DNA from: Tyzzerella sp.
GTDB taxonomy: Bacteria; Bacillota; Clostridia; Lachnospirales; Lachnospiraceae
Reading direction: 5' to 3'
Length of the DNA: 64,000 bases
NCBI GenBank assembly: GCA_017472665.1
Contig: JAFUOS010000013.1
Coordinates: forward strand, 1-64,000
Shown here: piece after piece, positions 60,171-64,000 of the stretch
Layout: the number at the start of each line of letters is the position of its first letter
Numbering within the stretch: position 1 is the stretch's first letter
Made by a program: the position numbers and the translations under genes
The notes under the pieces: generated by a model
The model's database searches: none
The model's input: the letters and a program-made list of their open reading frames with translations, nothing else
Told to the model about the DNA's origin: nothing

Positions 60171-62582
60171 ATGAAAGTTTTATATAGTTGGTTAAAAGAA
60201 TATGTAGATATCGACATCAGTCCAAAGGAACTAGAAGAAAAACTTTTCTCAGTAGGTTTCGAGGTAGAAGGTGTTGACTATTTAGGAGAAAATTTAGAGA
60301 AGGTTGTAGTTGGTCAGATTACATCCATGGAACATTATGAAGGAACACATTTACAGATTTGTCATGTGGATTGTGGAGATAAAGGAAATGACCATTTAAT
60401 CTTAACAGGTGCAACAAACGTATTTGTTGGAGCGAAAGTTCCTGCAGCATTAGTTGGCGCAAAACTTCCATGCGGTTTAGACATCCAGCCTAGAAAAATG
60501 GTGGATATGATGTCGTATGGTATGCTTTGTTCTGGTGAAGAAATGAATTTGGACAAAGACTGGTATCCGGGAGCAGATGTCAACGGAATCATGATTTTAG
60601 CAGAAGATGCGCCACTTGGTATGGAAATGAGAGATTATCTGGAATTAGATGATTATCTGTTTGATATTTCTATCACAGCGAACCGTCCTGACTGTCAGTC
60701 AGTAGTTGGTATTGCGAGAGAAGTAGCAGCAGCTCTCAATAAACCATTCAAAGCTCCAGACTTAAGTTATACAGAAGACGGTACGGTAAATGAAAATATT
60801 AGTATTACTGTAGTTGATAAAGAATTATGTCCAAGATACTTAGGACACTACATCTATGATGTGAAAGAAATGGAATCTCCATTATGGATGAAGAGAAGAT
60901 TAATCGCAGTCGGACACAATGCAATCAGCGCAATGGTTGACATCACAAACTACGTCCTTGTAGAAATGGGACAGCCAATGCATGCATTTGATTTAAATGA
61001 CCTAGAAGGTTCAGGTATTGTTGTAAGAAGAGCACAGGAAGGAGAAACACTCGTTACTTTGGATGAAAAAGAACGTGTTTTGAATCCAAACAACCTTCTT
61101 ATCTGTGATAAAGTAAAACCAGTTGGTCTTGCAGGTGTCATGGGCGGACTGAACAGCGGAATCAAAGATACTACAAAAGAAGTTGTGTTTGAAGCAGCAA
61201 AATTCTTAAAAGACAATGTGCGTAAAACCTCAAGAGGTCTTGGACTTCAATCAGATGCAGCTTCAAGATTTGAAAAAGGTATTGACGAATACACAGTAGA
61301 ATGTGGTATGGCACGTGCACTGAATCTGACTCAGACACTTGGTCTTGCAAAAGTCAGCTCCAGCCATTTTGATGTATCTGGCGGTGCTTCAAGAGAAAAG
61401 AGAGTCATTAGAGTGGAAACTGCGAAAGTAAATGATGTACTTGGTATTGTTGTTCCAGAAGAAGAGATGGTGAAAATCCTCACAGCTCTTCAGTTCGAAG
61501 TGGAATTAAATGACGGAATTCTTACACTTGCAGTACCGAGATATCGTGAGGATGTTGAAGGTTATCAAGATATTGCTGAAGAAATCATCCGCGAATATGG
61601 ATACGATAACGTGATTCCAACATTCCTAGATGATGCAAAAGTTACAAACGGTGGACTTAACAGCTATCAATCAAAAGAACTTGCTGTAAAAGAATACTTA
61701 TGTACACAAGGCTACTACGAAATCCAGACTATTGCTATGACAGCAAAAACAGATTTCGATATGTTCTTGATTCCAGAAGATGCCAAAGAAAGAAATGTAG
61801 TAGAATTATTGAATCCAATTACAGAAAACTTAAGCATCATGAGAACAATTATGGCTCCAGCGATGGTAAAGGTCATTGAAAATAATATTAAAAATGGAAA
61901 TGAAGCAGTGCGTTTCTTTGAAATGGCAAATGTATATCTTCCAAAGGCATTGCCGCTTACAGAACCACCAGTAGAGAAGAAAATGTTATGTCTTGGAACA
62001 TGCGGCGCAGAAGAAGATTTCTTTGCAATGAAAGAGACATTGGAAGCTTTCGCGGCATATAACGATTTGACATTCTCTTATAATAGAGGAGAGGTTCCTT
62101 ACTTACATCCGGGAAGAACAGCTGAAGTATACTGCAAAGGACAGAAGATTGGTCATTTCGGACAATTACGTTATGAAATCATCGATAGCTTAAATATTGC
62201 CGGCGGCAAGAAAGCTGATACAAAGATTTTCATCGCAGAAATCGATTACAGTGTATTAAATGGATTGTTCAAGGAAGCAATCAAATATGTTCCAGAAACA
62301 GGATTCAAGGGAAATAGCCGTGATATCTCTGTCTTAATTGACAAGAAAGTGGAATGCGGTACAATCATTGATGCAATTACAGCATGCGATGAATTAATCA
62401 AGAAAGTAAGTCTGTTTGATATTTTTGAGAGTGAAAAATTGGGAGCAGACAAGAAGAGTATGGCATTTAAGATTCAGTTGGTGTCAGATACAGCTGATGT
62501 GACAGATGAGATGACAGATGCTGTTATCGAGAAGGTAATCGGTGCGCTTGGCGAACAGTTTGGGGCACAGATGAGAGTGTAA
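60171..62582 (+). CDS. pheT: Phenylalanyl-tRNA synthetase beta subunit
   Basis: 803 residues. N-terminal tRNA-binding OB domain (KVVVGQITSMEHYEGTHLQ), B3/B4 editing domain (ISAMVDITNYVLVEMGQPMH), B5 (near 405-475), catalytic-like core, and C-terminal ferredoxin-fold anticodon-binding domain (GNSRDISVLIDKKV, VEKVIGALGEQFGAQMRV). It pairs with PheS as an alpha2-beta2 enzyme. RBS GGAGGG precedes ATG 60171. Confidence 0.97.
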   Translation: MKVLYSWLKEYVDIDISPKELEEKLFSVGFEVEGVDYLGENLEKVVVGQITSMEHYEGTHLQICHVDCGDKGNDHLILTGATNVFVGAKVPAALVGAKLPCGLDIQPRKMVDMMSYGMLCSGEEMNLDKDWYPGADVNGIMILAEDAPLGMEMRDYLELDDYLFDISITANRPDCQSVVGIAREVAAALNKPFKAPDLSYTEDGTVNENISITVVDKELCPRYLGHYIYDVKEMESPLWMKRRLIAVGHNAISAMVDITNYVLVEMGQPMHAFDLNDLEGSGIVVRRAQEGETLVTLDEKERVLNPNNLLICDKVKPVGLAGVMGGLNSGIKDTTKEVVFEAAKFLKDNVRKTSRGLGLQSDAASRFEKGIDEYTVECGMARALNLTQTLGLAKVSSSHFDVSGGASREKRVIRVETAKVNDVLGIVVPEEEMVKILTALQFEVELNDGILTLAVPRYREDVEGYQDIAEEIIREYGYDNVIPTFLDDAKVTNGGLNSYQSKELAVKEYLCTQGYYEIQTIAMTAKTDFDMFLIPEDAKERNVVELLNPITENLSIMRTIMAPAMVKVIENNIKNGNEAVRFFEMANVYLPKALPLTEPPVEKKMLCLGTCGAEEDFFAMKETLEAFAAYNDLTFSYNRGEVPYLHPGRTAEVYCKGQKIGHFGQLRYEIIDSLNIAGGKKADTKIFIAEIDYSVLNGLFKEAIKYVPETGFKGNSRDISVLIDKKVECGTIIDAITACDELIKKVSLFDIFESEKLGADKKSMAFKIQLVSDTADVTDEMTDAVIEKVIGALGEQFGAQMRV

Positions 62583-62665
62583 TTTTCAAAAATTTGCTGA
62601 TTATAGGTTTAAAATGTTTTAAAATGGGTAACAAATATGACTAATAGGAATATGGAGGTTTACCC

Positions 62666-63505
62666 ATGGAAGATAGAATATTAACAATCAGACAAATTGA
62701 ACAATATAAAGAATATTTAATACGAGAAGAGAAAAGCGCAGCTACGCTGGAGAAATATCTCCGGGATGTCTGCGCTTTTTTTGCGTTCGCAGACCATAGA
62801 GAGATTACGAAGGAATTGGCTATGGATTATAAGAAATTTTTAATGGACAAAGGCTATGCGGTGAGAAGTATCAATTCTATGTTAGCATCACTGAATAGCC
62901 TACTTTCATTTTGTGGTTGGGCAGATTGCAAAGTAAAGAGTATAAAAACACAGAGGCAAATCTATTGTGCTGAGGAAAAGGAACTGACAAAAGCGGAATA
63001 TATGCGTTTGTTGGATGCATCAAAGAAGCAGCCCCGCCTTTTTTTGGTATTGCAGACGATTTGCGGAACAGGTATCCGTGTCTCAGAGCTTTCGTATTTT
63101 ACAGTGGAGGCGGTAAAACATGGAGAGATTACCGTGTCCTGCAAAAATAAAATCCGAACAATTTTGCTTCCTGGGAAACTTAGGAAAATGCTTTTAAATT
63201 ATGCCAAAAGAAATGGCATTATGGAGGGAATTATTTTTCGGACAAAGAATGGAAAGCCACTTAATAGGAGTAACATTTGGACGAAAATGAAAGCATTGTG
63301 CGAGGCTGCAAATGTGAAACCAGAGAAAGTATTCCCGCATAATCTGCGGAAGCTCTTTGCGGCAACCTTCTATAAGATAGAAAAAGATATTGCTAAACTT
63401 GCAGATATCCTTGGACACAGCAGTATCAATACTACTCGAATTTATATTATGTCAAGTGGTGTGGAACATCGGAAAAAAATCGAAAGACTTGGATTAGTTG
63501 TTTGA
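62666..63505 (+). CDS. Tyrosine recombinase (XerC/D-like), likely invertase of the adjacent switch
   Basis: 279 residues. N-terminal SAM-like core-binding domain (SAATLEKYLRDVCAFFAF) and catalytic domain with Arg138 (GTGIRVSELS), Lys near 160-162 (CKNKIRTI), His225 and Arg228 (PHNLRK), His251 (LGHSSINTT) and Tyr260 (TRIYIMSS). All active-site residues are present. RBS ATGGAGG precedes ATG 62666. The gene is 41 bp upstream of a 24-bp inverted-repeat pair. No excisionase, other phage genes or att duplications are seen. A terminator-like hairpin lies inside codons 23-39. Confidence 0.93.
   Translation: MEDRILTIRQIEQYKEYLIREEKSAATLEKYLRDVCAFFAFADHREITKELAMDYKKFLMDKGYAVRSINSMLASLNSLLSFCGWADCKVKSIKTQRQIYCAEEKELTKAEYMRLLDASKKQPRLFLVLQTICGTGIRVSELSYFTVEAVKHGEITVSCKNKIRTILLPGKLRKMLLNYAKRNGIMEGIIFRTKNGKPLNRSNIWTKMKALCEAANVKPEKVFPHNLRKLFAATFYKIEKDIAKLADILGHSSINTTRIYIMSSGVEHRKKIERLGLVV
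62732..62782 (+). other. Terminator-like hairpin within the recombinase coding sequence
   Basis: AAAAGCGCAG (62732-62741) pairs with CTGCGCTTTT (62770-62779), enclosing a second hairpin GGAGA/TCTCC (62749-62753 with 62758-62762), and is followed by a run of seven T (62776-62782). The form is that of an intrinsic terminator about 70-115 nt into the gene, suggesting attenuation of recombinase expression. Confidence 0.55.
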
Positions 63506-63546
63506 AAATCATGAATTTCAAGTTGCATTAAATGGCATAAATAAAC

Positions 63547-63570
63547 ACCACATAATTCTTATTATGTAGT
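63547..63570. repeat. Left 24-bp inverted repeat of the invertible segment
   Basis: Exact reverse complement of 63819-63842. It is itself a dyad: arm ACCACATAAT, 4-bp centre TCTT, arm ATTATGTAGT, matching the two-arm core site of tyrosine recombinases. The asymmetric centre sets orientation. A second, imperfect pair (CGAACAAAAT at 63576-63585, complement at 63803-63812) lies just inside. Confidence 0.85.
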
Positions 63571-63604
63571 GTTCTCGAACAAAATGTGCAATATTTACAA
63601 ATGC

Positions 63605-63633
63605 ATAATACTACATATTATTTTGAAATGCAA
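63605..63633 (-). promoter_or_regulatory. Leftward promoter inside the invertible segment
   Basis: On the reverse strand: TTGCAT (63628-63633), 17-bp spacer, TATTAT (63605-63610). In the present orientation it reads toward the 3' end of the recombinase gene (antisense); after inversion it would face the signal peptidase gene with a leader of about 130 nt. Confidence 0.5.
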
Positions 63634-63703
63634 GAAAATTGTGAAATTTTAACAAGCAAAAAAATATGAAAAGGATATGAGGAACTTATTAGGGCATACT
63701 CAT

Positions 63704-63752
63704 AACACCCCCACTGAAATAAATTTTTAATATTTCAATGGGAGTGTTTTTT
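63704..63752 (+). terminator. Terminator inside the invertible segment
   Basis: Arms 63704-63721 and 63731-63748 pair over 18 positions with two C/A mismatches, 9-nt loop, then TTTTTT (63747-63752). An outer TTAGGGCA/TGCCCTAA stem (63689-63696 with 63756-63763) surrounds it. It would stop rightward transcription before the signal peptidase gene in the present orientation. Confidence 0.75.
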
Positions 63753-63818
63753 GTGTGCCCTAAATTATTTTCACAAGACGGAAACGCTGACTGGTACATA
63801 CAATTTTGTTCGTGTATT

Positions 63819-63842
63819 ACTACATAATAAGAATTATGTGGT
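63819..63842. repeat. Right 24-bp inverted repeat of the invertible segment
   Basis: Exact reverse complement of the left repeat at 63547-63570, 248 bp away. It lies 79 bp before the start codon at 63922, leaving the RBS outside the segment. Confidence 0.85.
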
Positions 63843-63921
63843 TATAAATTCAAATGAAAAATGCAAATAGATAAATAGAAAATATAGTAACTAAAATATT
63901 TCCTAAAAAGGAGAGGTAAAG

Positions 63922-64000
63922 ATGAAAATCTCAAGTGTGCTTAGAAAGGTGTGGAATATCATTACTACGATTATTGTTGTAGTGGTTGTAATCTTTGCCA
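63922..64000 (+). CDS. SipW-like signal peptidase I (5' end only)
   Basis: Only 26 codons are inside the window: MKISSVLRKVWNIITTIIVV and more valine/isoleucine-rich membrane segment. The start K-x-x-N-I-x-T-x-x-V-V before a long hydrophobic helix is typical for Lachnospiraceae SipW-type signal peptidases, which process secreted pilin-like or TasA-like proteins encoded next to them. Catalytic residues are beyond the edge, so the identity is provisional. RBS AAGGAGAGG precedes ATG 63922. Expression probably depends on the upstream invertible segment. Confidence 0.5.
   Translation, partial: MKISSVLRKVWNIITTIIVVVVVIFA

Larger units (their letters stand above)
63571..63818. mobile_element. Putative invertible DNA segment (phase-variation switch)
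   Basis: A 248-bp non-coding segment between inverted repeats, carrying a promoter reading left and a terminator acting rightward. The recombinase gene is on its left and a SipW-like signal peptidase gene on its right. Inversion would bring the promoter to about 63756-63784, pointing right, with the terminator behind it, turning the downstream operon on. A third partial arm CTACATA (63611-63617) lies within. Inversion itself is inferred, not observed. Confidence 0.75.

Noticed and set aside
62666-63505. Recombinase as part of an integrated prophage or conjugative element
   Set aside because: No phage, excisionase, mobilisation genes or att-type duplication nearby; the adjacent inverted repeats point to inversion instead.

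Overview
The window is a gene-dense segment of a low-to-moderate-GC, spore-forming Firmicute, most likely a gut Lachnospiraceae (class Clostridia). The evidence is sporulation genes (spoIIGA-sigE, sigG, spoVT, a SpoIID-like protein), a tetrahydrofolate (THF) riboswitch on an ECF folate transporter, a phenylalanine T-box, HemZ, LPXTG pili with a class C sortase, and strong AGGAGG-type ribosome binding sites with sigma-A-like promoters throughout. Most of it is core chromosome. No phage, CRISPR array or rRNA operon was seen.

Layout. 1-3.5 kb: end of the division/cell-wall cluster (murD, ftsW, divIB, ftsZ). 3.5-7.9 kb: sporulation sigma block (spoIIGA-sigE, an inserted MBL/beta-CASP gene, sigG whose RBS and start lie inside a long hairpin). 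8-16 kb: HAD phosphatase, a small acidic protein, pth-mfd-parvulin lipoprotein, pduL, yqeY. 16-20.5 kb: an unusual HTH/GpsA fusion and a reverse-strand module of two esterases plus an ATP-grasp enzyme. 20.6-35 kb: spoVT, secDF, recJ-apt-relA, MBL hydrolase, hemZ-hisS-aspS, a LUD protein. 35-45 kb: two identical tRNA-Gly genes, folT under a THF riboswitch, thyA-folA-ilvB-ilvN, ilvE behind twin palindromic operators, and methyltransferase-hslO-nadE. 45.9-50.2 kb: a sortase-assembled pilus operon. 50-56 kb: leuCD-thrC-cdd and pckA. 56-62.6 kb: a 6S-like RNA, spoIID, yihY, and T-box-pheST. 62.7-64 kb: a tyrosine recombinase, an inverted-repeat-bounded segment, and the start of a SipW-like signal peptidase gene.

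Two things stand out. First, the right end looks like a phase-variation switch. Perfect 24-bp inverted repeats (63547-63570 and 63819-63842), each a dyad typical of a tyrosine-recombinase core site, enclose about 250 bp with a rightward terminator and a leftward promoter. The recombinase gene is immediately upstream and the signal peptidase gene immediately downstream. Flipping the segment would aim the promoter at the signal peptidase operon. Second, five intergenic copies of a mosaic, hairpin-forming MITE-like repeat lie between 35 and 56 kb. They share AAATTTGGATTTG ends and an AAGAAATTAAGATATATCC core. Two copies about 10 kb apart are 98 percent identical and inverted around the pilus/leu/thr/pck region, and one copy carries a nested array of small hairpins.

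Functional links: division and sporulation genes at the left; one-carbon/thymidylate supply (folT, thyA, folA) next to branched-chain amino-acid synthesis (ilvBN, ilvE, leuCD) in the middle; translation factors (hisS, aspS, pheST, pth, tRNA-Gly) scattered through; surface adhesion (pilus operon and, by inference, the phase-variable SipW operon) as the accessory part.
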